From Branchiostoma floridae (Eukaryota > Chordata > Leptocardii > Amphioxiformes > Branchiostomatidae): a stretch of 64,000 bases of DNA. Shown here one piece after another: positions 29,434-44,400 of the stretch. The notes beneath the pieces are model-generated. The model saw only the letters and a list, made by a program, of their open reading frames with translations. It made no database searches and had not been told where the DNA came from. Within the stretch, counting starts at the first letter, position 1, and each line of letters opens with the position of its first letter. A program made the position numbers and the translations under genes. Where the stretch lies: positions 5,260,671 to 5,324,670 of the forward strand of contig NC_049989.1 in the NCBI RefSeq assembly GCF_000003815.2, in the 5' to 3' direction.

Positions 29434-32406
29434 CTGTCGGCAAATGTTGTAGAAAAATACCCATCAGATTACGGTAGCAATCTGGAGACAGTACTAGTAT
29501 GTTATTAGCAACACATCAGAACGTTAAATGGAGGTCCCGTGTTTGAGGAGAGCCACACCTCGAGCACGTTAAAGAACCCGCCGCATTTATCGAAACAAGA
29601 AATCTTTTTAAAAAAGCTGTGCCTTGCCGCGTGGTAGGAATATCGTCAGGAAAAGGTAGGTCGGCACTTCAAGCCCGGCAAGGCAAAATGCTGTGCCTTG
29701 GCGTGCAGTAAGGATAATTTGCTTGTCTGCTAAATACGTATTATTAAAATTTTGACACTAGAAACCACGAAAATGAGAAAATCTTACGATTATATTTGAA
29801 AGGCAACACTCTGAAAATACAAATGGCATTCTGTGCCCATCATCAACCCAAAATACGATCTTTTTCACGTGTTTACGGTATAGGCCGCATGTAGCCAGTC
29901 ACAAGTATGCAAATGAGCTAACTATATTTAGTACCATGCAAACACCGCATGTGACCATGTTGGAACACGTTTTCAGCTGTGTTTGCCGACGAATTCCTGC
30001 CGTTAGGGAGAATTTGCGGCCTCAAAACTGATATCACAAGTGAAGCGAAGTTATAGTTGTTGTTTTACTTTCATTATTTTGAAAGAACTTTGTAGCGTCA
30101 TAGCGAGATCAACCGATATGTTTGGATGACATAGCGGCGCGGAAATATATGCTTCGACGGCGTGAATTTTGAGCAAAAATACCGCAGAATTATGGTTAGA
30201 AAACCCAAGGAGCTTTTATCCTTGGAAAACCCCACATTTTATTATTTCAGGGGTCCCTGGTCCAATTTAAAAGAAATAATAAGTGTACCGTCCAAAATAA
30301 GAACGTAGCGGGTGGATTCTGCGGCTGAAAAAAATAAACGTAACTGTTACCTAAACATGCACTCTTGAAAATGCAGACCAAAAAGTCCCAAAGGTGGGTT
30401 TTCATGGTTCTGGTCGCATGACGAAAATATTCTTATATCAAATGGATGTTATAAAAAGGTAAAAGGACAATTGAAAAAAAAAAACTTTCACTAGGCGGGT
30501 TCGAACCGGGGTCGGCAGTGTGGCGACTAATCACGCTAACCACTACGCCATGCTAACATTCACAGTACCAACTTGTATTAACAGGTATCCAAATCTAAGG
30601 CATAACTTGAATACGTCCGTTCATTCCAAGATTCAAAGATTCTAATGTCTAATCCTCCGAAAAATGTCTAAACAACTGTTACTTATGTGAAAAGTTTGTA
30701 ATGAGACGAGAGCCTGGCAAAATAATGTCGGGAAAGGCCATGTTACAAGCTCTGATTGGCTGGCTGGAATCTCGGTGTGTCAATAGCCTGTTTAGGCTAT
30801 AGGCACACTCAGTGTGTCAATAGCCACAGCGATATAACAAAATGATCCTAAATATTATCTATTGCGACTTCTCGTGTGACGTTTTGAGCTGGCGCTCTCC
30901 TAAACTCACGTTAGCGTTTTGCTGCGGTCTCGGAAGGCCTCTCCAACGTTTTGATGACGTCATGGCTACTTATATATTCACATACAATTTATTAGCCTGA
31001 TTTGGAAATTGTTTCATCTTTATGAATAGCTAATGCAATTCTTGTTGCGAGATAATGCACTTGATTTTATGTCACTCCAAATGAATTTGGAATTTTACCA
31101 TACAAACGCTTCATTTATTCAATGTAACCAAATATTAAATGCTTTTAGAACCGACCGCAAACAGAAACAAATACGTAAAATGGACGGTTTAAAATTCAAC
31201 AGGGATGTACCATTGTCTGCCTGAGCCGTCAAACTTGTCCATGAGAAAGGCGATTTGGAAGGGCCTTTGAAAGGGTCTTTGGAAGAGCAAGGTTAACAGG
31301 TCCGTCCGTCCGTCCAAGGAAGAAAGCTGGCGTAAAGCCTTGCCTGGCGGCAAGGCAAAAAGTAGGGGTCATTCCCGTTGCAAGTGGATCAGTTGAATCC
31401 GTCCGAATAATATGTAGTATGTAATAACTTTATTGCAGGATCATACCCAAAGGCTAATTGAAAAGCAAGACAGTGGTATGGTATACAATGGTATACAGTG
31501 GAATTGAAATACATGTATATGGATACGTTAAAATAACGTAAAGCGAAATCATATCTCTTTTACATCTATATGTCTATTTAAACTATCTGGGGGGTTCGAC
31601 TTCTTTTCCAAATATGCAGTTTGTACTCTTCAGTACAAATCCAGTGTGTTTCGCCGGCGGTTTACCGGTATGCAATGCAAACAAACAAACGAAACACAAC
31701 GACAATATCAAATACCAAAAGATCGACCAAGAAGTCGACTGCAATGTTTGTCCACCATGGTTGATTTCTGTAGAAACCGACAAAACCCAGTTACGTCCTG
31801 CGGGTCTTCCATAAGGGATACCCTATGGACCAACTACAACGTAATGCAATTGGACTTCTGTCCTTCCTGCAAACGTTGTCTGATTGAAGAACACGTGAGA
31901 CATTCGCGGGGGCTGAGGAGTGACGTAAGGATGATAAAAAAAACTACCGGGTTGTAGAAAATGTACTTACACATACGCCATTCCTGTTATCCAAGCTTTT
32001 CTTGATGCTGTCCAACTTGTCCTCCAGATTGCTTATTAATTCAAGATTGAAACGTATCATCTCCTCCTAGAAAACATCAATGCAATCAGTTTACATATTG
32101 TCAGCTGACTTGACCTTTAGTACTCACGATAAAGGATGTAACTAAGTCAATATACGTTTACACAATACGTCGTGTAATAACTTTTGGGAATGTATTTGGA
32201 ATTGCTAAGAGTAGCTGGACAAACATGTTGAAGCGTAATATGTGAAAACCTCTAGTGGTCTACCTAGTTTAAGGGGAGAACATTAAAGGGTTATTAAAGC
32301 CACTACTGCCTCGTGAATCGCATCACTATTAGTAAGTTTTCCATTGAGTAGAATTATTATTCTTTCCTTTGATGTCATATCCCCCGGCCATTTAGCACAG
32401 TGCACA

Positions 32407-32489
<83 letters not shown>

Positions 32490-35400
32490 AACTGAAATTT
32501 ACACAGACAACTTCCAAAACGAATGTGCAAGTTTATACCTTTGCCATCTTGAACTGTTGCGTTTGATCACTGTGTTCACCCGGGCCGTCGTCACGAAAGT
32601 TCTCCAACATCTGCTGCTGCTCACACAAAGTACCGGTAACTTCTTCTATAAACCTATGCGTACACGGATGATATTAGACCTTGGTCAAGTAGAGGTAATG
32701 ATAGCCTGAACAGTAACGATTCGATGCAGTGCTAGTTAGTCAAGTCAAGTCGATGTATGACGAAAACACTAGAGCGGCACTAAAAAGTCAATAGGCTCAT
32801 TCAAATCATGCCCTAACTTGAAAATCGTATTTGTGATTATGTCAACCTTGTGCAATTTTACATGGGTAATAGATAGGAAGACCGTCCTTTAGGGCAAGGA
32901 GCTTTTATCTTGTTTAGGGCCAATATGTTGTACTATTTCCGCAAATTGGCATAATGTACATTCACTGATAATCCGTCCTGTTCAAGAGGCCATATTTCGC
33001 AAGTACGAAAAGTCCTATCATGGATAATCTGCTGCGAAATGGCATTTAATGCTGGCATGGCTGAAAAGCGTAAGAAGTTACGTGTTTTGGGTGAAAATCG
33101 ATTTTGGGCCCGAGTCTCACTTCCTTGTTTTACTACGCGCTGGAATTTATTCGCCCCGTTGACCCAGATTCACCGTCCATGCGTTCTGCGAGCCGTGTTT
33201 CTATGCATCGCGCGTTGGGTTATTGTAAAAATCCCAGTGTTACGATTTTCTTTATTTTTGGCTGGATTATACCTAGTGGTATTCTCTTTCCGACAATATC
33301 AGTCATTTCCGCGACTTAACTATAGGTGATGGGTTTAATTCCACGTCAAAATTCCAATTTTTTTTGCATATTTTTTTTGTGAAAAAACTTTTCTCTCCCC
33401 AAAATGACGAAAAGTAGAGAGGGCGAAGAAACTGAAACCCGGTTGCTCTTAAAGCTGGAGGGATACCCTTCATTCCCATACACGGCTTTTCTGCTTCAGA
33501 TGTATTTCCTGGAAGAGACGGCCTCTCGACTTGAGGGTGCGCAGCCTCGAATTGAGACCCCAAATAAACTGGGGTGTGCACCGTTAAAGCCCCGGTCACA
33601 AAGCGCGTACGATTTCTTGCGATGGCCTATTCCGCATATCGTACGATGAGCGCAGTAAATCGCAGCAAAATCGTAAGCAAAATCAGCCATCGCAACGCAT
33701 CGGTTGATGTTCAAAATCTTTCCAGCGTCGCACGATTTTTCACTTGTGTCTCTTCTGTATAGCCGTCTGACCGCTTTTGTGCTTCTTTAACCAACAAAAT
33801 GTGAACATAGCTGTTGAATACCTTCCTATAATATCTTTAACTGTAAAAATGAATTAATTTCGCCACGACTGCAGAAGACGAACTTCATTTTGTAGTAGAA
33901 TGTAGTTTGTACAACAAAGAGAGAGCTGAACTCTGCAGACTAATAGAATCCATGTTCCCCCTCTTCATACAACTAAGTAATTTAGACAAATTTATATTCC
34001 TTATGAATCTAGACAAATCTTTACTTATAAAGCATATCTGTTTTTACATTTTCAATATCACAAAGAAACGAGAAGAAGCCGAATGTTCGCAGTAGAATAC
34101 GATTCTTGAGTAGTGTAGATTCCGAGTTATATCATTATATCATGTTTTTTTATCATTTATTGTGACCTGTACTGAACCCAGTGGGTATGAATGTGCAATA
34201 AAGGTCTTCATTCATTCATTCATTCATGATATGCTATCAACAAAAAGATGCCATCATACAAAAATAGACTCATAGAGCCTGCCTTTATGTTCGAGTTGTC
34301 CCCATGGTTATTACGATTATGGTAAACTGGCCCAAGACCGACGAGAGCTGAGATTTGATCTAATTATAAACTCACGTGCATGAAGCGATCAAACAATTGT
34401 CTGCATCACCTGTGCGGGGCGCGCTGTTCTCTGGTTGCGACTGTGGCAGTTGCGACTGATATATTTTCCCTTTTCGTCAAAATCGACAATATCAGGGAAA
34501 ACTGAAACCATCACAACATGCTAAAAATTCATAAGTCTATAACCTCATCAGTAGACAAAAATTGCCGTAATGAAGTCTGCTATGGGGGTGAATAAAATCT
34601 TACGACGATAGCGAAATTTTGAACATGTTCAAAATCCATTTCAGCTCTATTTTTCGTCATAGGATGCTCCCCGATTTACTGTGATTTACTGCGATTGACG
34701 CAGGTACGCTCTTATGACCTCATCGTACGATGCTCTACGCGCTTTGTGACCACGGCTTTATATATTTAAACCATTGCTTCCGATTCTCCCCCGACTTACG
34801 ACGCACTGCGCTCATACTGCGCATCGCAAGGAATCGCAAGGAATCGTACGCGCTTTGTGACCAGGGCTTTAAAGCAGTAATCCTCGTCTTATTCTCTTCG
34901 GCAATCTTTCAAGGACTGAAGGACATATTTACTGTCTTTCTAATGGTGAAATCACACATTTACTACTCTATGGTTCTTCTCTTTGTAATTATTCCACAAA
35001 TTGTATGATTATGTGCTCAACCCAAAATTACATTGTACAAACAGACCGTTTTTCACCATCATAAACCATTCGCTTCAAATTTATGCTTTTTCTGTGTCCT
35101 ACCTAAATCACTGAGGGAGGGGAATTAGGACTTGCGCTTCTACCACTCAATACCTATTTGATTGTCGTTACTTTTGTTTCTATTCATCTTTCTATCTTTC
35201 ACGTCAATTATGTACTATTTTCATTTTGTTTTAATATCGGTGCCAATATAAGTTGCTCCAACTTGAGTGGGCCGCTATATCTGTACTTTGATTATGTATG
35301 TTTGTTCAATAAAAATAGATTAAAAAGTATATTTTCGCGATTAAGTGTAATGACATCAGATGTTCTTAATTAACTAATAAAGTGATTGTGTGCAATTCAT

Positions 35401-38400
35401 ATCATTGGACACATCGGAATGATGAAAAATTATCATCAACTAAATATGCAACATTTGTGAGCAAATACAAAATATTTCACTCCACCCCCACCATGCCAAA
35501 GTCAACTGTTCCAAAATAAACCCCGTGCAAAAATTAAACATTCCCAAATAAATCATGCCCAAAAGTGATCTATTGCAAAGTCATCCCAGCCAGAAGAGGA
35601 GCTTTCCCAATTTTACCCCAAATGCAAGCCTTCCAGTGGTTTTCAATGGTACTCCAGCATAACGTCCGGTTTTGACATCTCTTTGTCTGAACATGCTATG
35701 GCTATAATTTTGGAGTGATAGACACACAAAAAGGCACACAACCAGACACACAGACCCGAAAACATAACCTTGAAGAAGGTAAAATGTATCAAACCTTGGT
35801 GCTGCCTCGAAGTTGTCTAGCCTTGATGATATCTCGTCACTGATTTCTTGGCACTCCTTCTGTAGTAAGCCAGTCAGCCTTGTAGGGAATTCCTGTTCCG
35901 TCGTGACGCGTAGGTTCACCAACTCTTGAACTGTGTTAACTTGGTCGATCGCGAGTAACTGCTTCTGTTGAGCAAGGGACGTTAGTGCCTTTTGTGCAGG
36001 AATTGATATAATGATGGCTTCCCTTACATCCCATTTTTGATGGCGTCTTTTTCAAAGTAAAGAGTACAAATGGCACCATAATGCATTCTCCTAATGCAGT
36101 TTTGAACCCGCGTCATAGAACTCCGATCAGTTCGACTCAACTTGCATGCCCTCTTATACTTATTTCCACTTGTGGGTGTCGCCACTAACCAGCTGTCAGC
36201 CAATCCTTTTGTTACCCAAAGCGAAAGCTTTCTAAACAAGGCAAGCTCAGCTAATTCATGACCAATGCCATAGTCTATGAACACACCACAAAGTTCCGCC
36301 ACTCAAAATCGGTTCGAATTCGATAGTACTTTCTGCGTCCAAAATTTTGACAAGGCACCATGTTTGATATCCGTATGATCTATGGGTGATCGTGGAATAA
36401 TCGAATACTACCCGAAAACAATTATAAACCGTAATTCTCTCGCAAAAACAACTGTCAACAATTTTGTCAACCTGCAAGCCCGCCATATTGGACATTTGAA
36501 ATCTAGGCGCTGGGTGCTGATTGGCTTGTGCTCAATTAAGACAAGCTAATCAACTTTTATATGCAACATGGGTGAATAGTGAATCGGGCAGGCCAATCAA
36601 GCAGAGGTGACCTCAAAGGATTATCTACGACGCGGATTCATCTCTGCTTCGGAGAATGCCATATTCCAACAACATCATACTATAAGTCGAATGACATGCA
36701 TGTACGCGTTTGTGACAAATACACCCCCCTTCCCTGTTATTATATTTCAGCCATACCATAGGTATGGTGAAATATATTGTATTCGTAATGTTTCTTTCTT
36801 TCTTTCTTTCTTTCTCCTGTCAAATCTTCAGAACACGGTATCTCCCTTGTTCCTCAACCGAATGACTTGAAATTTGGCACAAGGGTAGAGTGGGCCAATA
36901 CCCTCGGAAATTTTTTTCATTTTTTCGATATCTTCTCTTAAATGATTTTATTAAGGTTTTTTGGTCATCTTAAGACCAAAACTGTATATTTGGGCCCCCT
37001 GTACCCTGGTATTATAACCGAATGAGCTGAAATTTGGTACAGATGTGCCTTGATAAGTCCCCCATATAGATTCAATATCAGTTTTGGTGTACAGTATAAC
37101 GAAATACTTATTTTTGCGATTTTTTGGTCATTTTTTACCAAAAAAGGACACTTTTGGCTCCTGTACCTTGGTTTTAGAACCGGATGACCTGAAATTTGGT
37201 ATAGGAGTGCCCTAGATATATGCGCACATGGATTCAATAACACTTGAGGCATACTGTACAATAAAATGCTCAATTTTGCGATTATTTGGCCATTTTATGA
37301 CAAAAAATTACACTTTTGGCTCTTGTGCTCTGGTTTTAAAACCAAATGACCTAAATTTTGGTAAAAGGGTGCACTAGATATTTATTCAAATGACACATGT
37401 ATAATTTTTGTCATAGACTACGTCAAAATGATATATTTGGGGATTTTTTTGTCATTTTCCAATAGCCAGAGGGGTCAATGACCTTAAAAGGTCGTTGACC
37501 CCCAGCTGCAGATTGCACCTACTGGCATATATGTCTATTTAATCTAATTAGATAGGTAACCAATCACTTAGCCTGAATCTATATCCTAAAGAGGGGGGTG
37601 GCAGCCAATCAGCGAGCCCGGTGTTATCTGGAAGAGTCCATTCTTACACTGAGGGGTTCATTTTTTTAAAAAAAAATCATCGGACTGGTGAAGTCTTTCA
37701 GTGGATGCATTTTTGGACAGGTCTATTTTGAAATTTTACAGAATGTGAGCTGGAAGAGTCTATTCTCGCACGGAGGGGGGATTTTTCAAAATTCATATTT
37801 TGGACTTTGGTGACTTCTAGTTTGTCAAAGTCTTTCAGTAGGGTTATTTTTGGACTGGTCTAATTTGCAATTTTACATGGGTGTTCTGGAAGAGTCCATT
37901 CTTGCATAGAGGGGGCTTTTTTTAAAATCCATTTTTTGGACTTCAGTGATTATGTCAAAGTCCTATTTTAGCGGATGTATTTTTGGACTGCTCTACTTTA
38001 CATGGAAGAGTCCATTTTTTGCACACGGAAGGGGGATTTTTTCAAATTCAGTTTTGAACGGGTGATGATTCAAAATTCAATTTTAGTGGAAGTGTTTTTA
38101 GACTGGTCTATCATACCTTTTTATGCACTGGGACCTTTTTTGCTAAATTCAATTTTGGATTTGGTGTCTTATTCAAAAGGCCAAGGTTTCAGTGGGAGTA
38201 TTTCTGGACTGGTCTATTGTGCAAATTCACATAGGGTGCACTGGAGTCCATTCTTGAACGGGGGAATTTTGTAAGACTCATTTTTGGGTTAAACCGTCAT
38301 TAGTAAAAGTGATTTTTCAAATGGGTGATTTTGAAATAGCCTATTGTTGCATGGGGAGGGAGATGGCTGAAATATGCTGTATTTGCTCTCAAGCAAATGT

Positions 38401-41400
38401 CGGCCTTTCTAGTTGAATATCGCACCATCAGGCAAATACCAAATCGTACCGCTGGCTTTGTTGCACTATAAACGAATCGTCTTGTCGTCCAGTCATGAGG
38501 TCACAGTGAACATGTCGCATTGAACATTTTCCACGACTCCATATATTCACCAAATGATTTTAACCTTTACAACTGATTTGTTAAGTATGTTTCTCATTGA
38601 TTAAGCAAATTAAGTCCCCATTTGCATTGATTATATTATCTACACCCAAATAACATACACATCTATCTTAAGAAAGAGAGCGGTAATAGCAATTTATGAT
38701 AATTTATGCAGATACGGTCCTCATTTGCATAATCTATGTTCAATGATGGTCACATTTACAAAAAAAATACAAAGCCCACTGCAGTACCGTAGGAAAACGT
38801 CAGGTAAACCATTTTTTTTCGAACTTGACCCTGCTTTGTACAACCGCTTACACACCTACCAAATATCACTAACATCCATCCACAACTTCTCGAGTTTTAT
38901 ACTGTTGACCTACATACAGACCCACCACGCCATGGCTCAACCGATTACCTTGTTGGCGAAGTCAATTACATGCAAATGCAAGATATTTTAATGCTTACGT
39001 TTATCGTATCGCTGAATGTTGGAGATCCAGGTAAATAAGATACGACAGAAAGCAGTTACTCAAGCAACTGGATATGATTTTGGAAACGGTCAGACGTTTC
39101 AGATAGCATCCACTATCTTTCGCCAGTAACACTGAAGAGATCTTGTTGGAGAGGAGGTTTTATACCCTATGAAGTGTATTACTTGATATGCAAAGGAGCT
39201 GAAGACGATCTTTAGATAGTCCAATAGGAAATAAAGGTAACTGCAAGTGCCAACCTTCCAGTTTGAATTTGCCGCCTTTTAGATTAGCATTACAAATTTG
39301 GCTAGTTCCCCGCCACTAGTACCCCCAAGGGGGAGCAAGCCAGGGCCAGTCCAGGGGCGGCTGGAATCAGGCAGAAAGAAACCCAGTGCAGAAGAAAGAC
39401 GGAGGGCAGAAAGGGCATGGAGGTTACCATCAGGAAATTTGGACTCGGAGACAAAACGTACTCTAAGATATCAGAGGACAGTCAGCCAGTAGCCGGGGCC
39501 AGACTAAGGTTTTACAACAAGAGATCACCTTGAGGAGTACAGTACAGAATTGCAATACCGCCCTCAACAGGAAAGGGGACCAACGTATGGAACTTTCTGG
39601 CACTTGGAATGTAGCGCCCCACCCCCAGAATGTGACATGTGACAGAATGTTAGCTCCTGAAACTCAAACAGGAGCTAATTACCTCATTTGCATCAAATTC
39701 GTCTTACATTAAATTTTGTTTCCCCTTGGACTATCTAAAATTGTCTTCAGCTCCTTTATACATCAATTCACAGGGTGTAAAACCTGCTCTTCAACAAGAT
39801 CTCTCAGTGTCACTGACAAAAACTAGTGGATGCTATCTGACCGTTTCTAAAATAATATCCAGTTGCTTCAGTAACTACTTTGGCAGTTGCTTTTATTGCA
39901 TTTCAAAATCAGATTACGTTTGCACCAACCACGTGGCAGTTTCGGGATCGGTCGTCATGATCACTGTGATGTCATGACCAGACAATCAACATATAATCAA
40001 ATCACTTGGTGGTAGGTATTTAGAGCTATTAGTCTTTGCATAGTCACTATGTCCAATTACAAAAAAAAAATATGTATTTGGTGCAAAAGTGCATTTCAAT
40101 GGAGTAAGCACTTTAACTTAGCTTATTTGGTTGACATTGACTCGAACCTAATATAACATTGTGTGACAACCTCGTTAAGAATTTAGTTAAGGGGGTGCAA
40201 TGTATTTACAAGCTCTATTGCAATCAGCCTCAATTGGTGGAGGTGAGAATGTGGCAGAATGTGGCAATCAATTTCTTATGACGCTCAGATCTACCTGCAA
40301 TATTTATATATATACACAAATTATTACCGGCTCCGTTCCCTCGCTCATTTCGGCATTGCCCAGTTGTCTCTTCAGTCCTACGATTTGAGCTAAGTACCTG
40401 CAAATGAAACAAGAAAGCTTCTGAAAATAGCTGGCCGGTGCGTATTTTGGAAAAAGCCTGGATGTTAAACAAAATCACACGAAAAAAGAGTTTTAAACAT
40501 CGAATTACTGAACTGGTCTTTCTTCTATTAAAAAACCAATACATGAGATTTGTCTAACAAAGAAATAAAATTAGCAAGCGGGGTTCGAACCTACAATCTA
40601 CGGAAGATAGGTACCGTGCTTTAGTCCGCTCGGCCATGCTGGCTTGATTACGCCATAGCACGTATAGAAGGGCTATTTGCTTGAAGTGACCGATCCATGC
40701 ATCCATCCATGGATCCATGCACCCACGTCTCCTATCTCACAGCCGGTGCTGACGCACCGGCAAAAATAAGTTCCCTTAGATTGGCTTATAAGCTCATAAC
40801 TAGCGTCAAAAAGGAACGAATAATACCCTTAATCCTTTAGCCAAACAGAATTTTGAATATTACGCATGTAAAGTATATGAATAATAAGTGAAGAAATGAA
40901 GAACAATGTCAATGAACTCTTCAACCCGCAAAATTTATGTCCAGAGAAATTATTTCATGAACATCTGTGAAAAGTTTTAATGGTCTGGTTGAAAGATTTT
41001 TCGGTGAAAAGAATTAGTAATTAAGCAAACAAGCAAGAAAAGAATACATGTATCCAGAACTGACGACTGACTTACTGGTAGAGGAGATCCTCCAACGGGA
41101 TGTAGTTGATCTTCGGCTTGACCTTGATCTTCTTGGCATCCGAAGCGAAATTGAGTGACCTTCGAGTATCCTTGAGTGACTTGTTGGACGGATTTACATT
41201 GATGATAAAAGCCGTCTTTGAATTTCCGGTCAGAACCCTCTTCAGCATCATTACCAACTTGCTGTGCCTAAATCTAAAGTCCTCCCGTTTTTGCTTGGAC
41301 AGGCCTTGGATAACCTCTGCAAGATGAAAGAGGGACAGAGTGATGTTGATTCCCTCGCGACGGCCCTTAGAGCTCGTGTTGACTTCCCCTGAAGCCTCAG

Positions 41401-44400
41401 TACCCGCCAGATCCACCAGGTACAGCTCTCCCGTACGGCTTGGCATTCTACCCTTTTTGTGGAAAATATTCACCACAACCTAAAGACGAAAAAGGTTTTG
41501 TCACAATTCTTGCTTTGTACCTGTGATACCAAAATACGGCAAGGCAATCTCTGTGCGTCGATCTGAGGAAAGAGTAGCCCACCATGCTAACCCTTTCTTG
41601 GCTACGGGTATTCTTTTATCAGGTCTGATGGTATGTTTGCAGGTGGTCTGCAATGTGCTTTTACATGTTATCATTATAATGGGTTCGAGCATTGAAGATA
41701 ATTGCATCACAATTGCAAGACAGCCCAATTAATCCCAAACCAGCACAATTTATTTGCAATAACTATTAATCTAAAGTATTATTTTCAGAAACTATGAGAA
41801 ATAAAGACACAATTTCAAACTTGGTTATCTTTGTCAAAAAAGCATGCCACTCCTCAGAGGAGGCCGAAACAAGTGAAGTTTTATAAAAATCTTGTTAGCT
41901 ATATCAAAAAGATCTCCCAGAAAAAGAAGAAATACTTATAAACAAAACAAGAAAACAACACAAAAAAGACCAAAGTATTGCTTGACCGACATTGTTGGTC
42001 TTTGCGTCAGCGATTGAAAAAATCATGATCGTTATAACTCAGGAAAGAGCCTTGGGCACAGGAAACTCGAATCAAGTACAGCGTCGAGAGACTACAAAAA
42101 AAAGCTTATCAAACAATGCCAACGGAATTATAAGGCAAATTTATTAAGTAAATTGGAAACACAATTTGAAAGAAAAAATTTCTAAGGAGTTTTTGTTTTT
42201 ATTTAATCTGTTAGATGAGGGCACAAGATCGGTGGCACGGCAGCGGGTTCGAACCCGCAACCTCTCGGTGCAAATCCGGACATGCTACCGCTGTGCCACG
42301 CGGTCACCACACGAAGAAGTTAGATGAGGAAGTAAACGGTAAAACATAAGAATGATATACATACTAATATTTTAATTTGATAATGGGCAGAACACTTCCA
42401 AGAATTAGCAATCTAGTGAAAAGGATAAATTTCACATCGCTTTTCAAAAAAGGGTCACTGAACGTCTCGAACATTTAGATTCCTTGGATTAATCTTTCAT
42501 AGCACAGGAAATTCTGAATGGATTGAAATCACTGAAATCTGGTAAAGCTTGGGGTTTAGAATCTGGCAAAATTGTTATACAAACCACTGGTAAATCCGTT
42601 CAATTGCATGTTCCATCCNNNNNNNNNNNNNNNNNNNNNNNNNNNNNNNNNNNNNNNNNNNNNNNNNNNNNNNNNNNNNNNNNNNNNNNNNNNNNNNNNN
42701 NNNNNNNNNNNNNNNNNNAGAGCTCCTGACGTTAGCCGATGTTGCTCTGCTTCTCCTCGTCTTGGATGCACCATCGAACAATGTAAATGCATCGATGACG
42801 TTCGTGACGCTGTGTTTCTTCAGTTTGTTGGCAGAAAACATGAAGATGTTCAGGGGTGGGCGAAACGCCTCCGGTACCGTCAGATCAAATACCTAAATTT
42901 GGAAAGTATGCCCTGATTTGCATAATCAATTTACAATGATGGCAACATCCACCAAGTGAGATATGTAACAAAAATGAGATTCCCATCATTTATCACTAAT
43001 GTATTGGCAAAGTTTGGATATGCAAATGATATGAATTATATCCGTTGATGATCTTCTTTACCCAAATTACATATTTTGTTCCAAGTATCAAAGTCTCATA
43101 CCTGCTAAGGCGCCTAAAATACCATTACTCACTAATTTTGCAATTGGTGCCCTGATTTACATTATTCATGAATTATGATGATCACCTTCACCTAACTCCC
43201 CAATGCGCCACAAGTAGGAGCATGCATGCTATTATACGATGAAATACCCACTAGTCTCGCGTATATAAAATGTCTAAGGTTGTCAGCATTATTGAGGTTC
43301 GACTATGTGCCTCAGAGCTGTGTGGTGGGAGGAAGTTGGGAAACTCAGAAAGAAGAAGGGATGTGGCCAACTTTAGTCAGGTGGTGATTTGATTTTCCAC
43401 CAATATGTCATAACATCAGCTGTTCACACGGTACAAAAACGAGATGCACACTTTCCTCTGACAGCCCTACACCAACTGTAAGATGAATACTTGGCGCCAA
43501 CCCCGTCTGCTAAAAAACAAGTACCATTGGCTACGAAAGAGACGACTAACAACTGTCCCTTATCGTAATAAAATCAGAACATCTGTGTCGCCCATAAAAC
43601 TTCTGACACCCAACCCAGATGAGAAGACCTAATGGCATTTTAATCACCATGTCACTCAAATCAGCAGTACAGTATGTGAGACATCCATGCCTGTTAAGCA
43701 TTATCGTTAAATGTACCTCAACTTCTTACAATTATACTTACGCTTCACATCTCCTATGATATCCTAAGCAGACATAAATAAAACTAATTATCATATTAAA
43801 AAACCTCGGGGTTCCCCAAGCAGCTGTCACCTCACCATCTGCTTGGAGCGAAGCCCATTAACAAACACATAAAGCATGATGCCTGTACCAATATATCTCA
43901 AATATAGGGGTGATTTCTGATATTATTACATCGATTATAACGACAGATACGGCTCCCAAAATCTCATCGATTCGAGCTTTCATCACACCCCACCAACACA
44001 ACAAGTATGGAACCAATCCATCCAGCCGTTCTTGAGTAATCATCTACACAGACAGAGACACATAACAGAAAATATAACCTCCATTCCATGACATTTCATG
44101 GAGGTAATAACACTCCCTTCTGGAGTTTAGGACCCCTTTAAAAACCTACCCAAAGCTACTCAACAGATCATCTAACCAAAACCACATTAAGTTGCATGAG
44201 TAACTATCATTATTTAGATGATAACTTATGGAAATAAAGACCTTATTTATATAATCAGTGAGAACCTTTGTAGCGCGTCGGTTCTTAAGGTTACTATCAT
44301 TTGGCGAAATTATGAGGCTGTGGAACTCTGGTTTGATATACAAGGTTTAGCAGGGTCTTCAGCGTTGCAAACATTGAAACATTACTTCGATACCTTTACT

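Larger units (their letters stand above)
29434..31970. other. Last intron of CARD-kinesin B
   Basis: Contains fragments of repeats: GAGAGCCACACCT...AAAGAACCC (29550-29580, also at 60113-60140), a GCCTTGCC...GGCAAGGC hairpin pair near 29630-29690, a micro-palindrome at 30207 and a tRNA-like sequence at 30490. No homologue of copy A exons 13 or 14 was found. Confidence 0.5.

Noticed and set aside
32344-32709. 121-codon frame with Ile-Tyr repeats
   Set aside because: Translation of an AT microsatellite; exon 11 of CARD-kinesin B lies on the other strand here.
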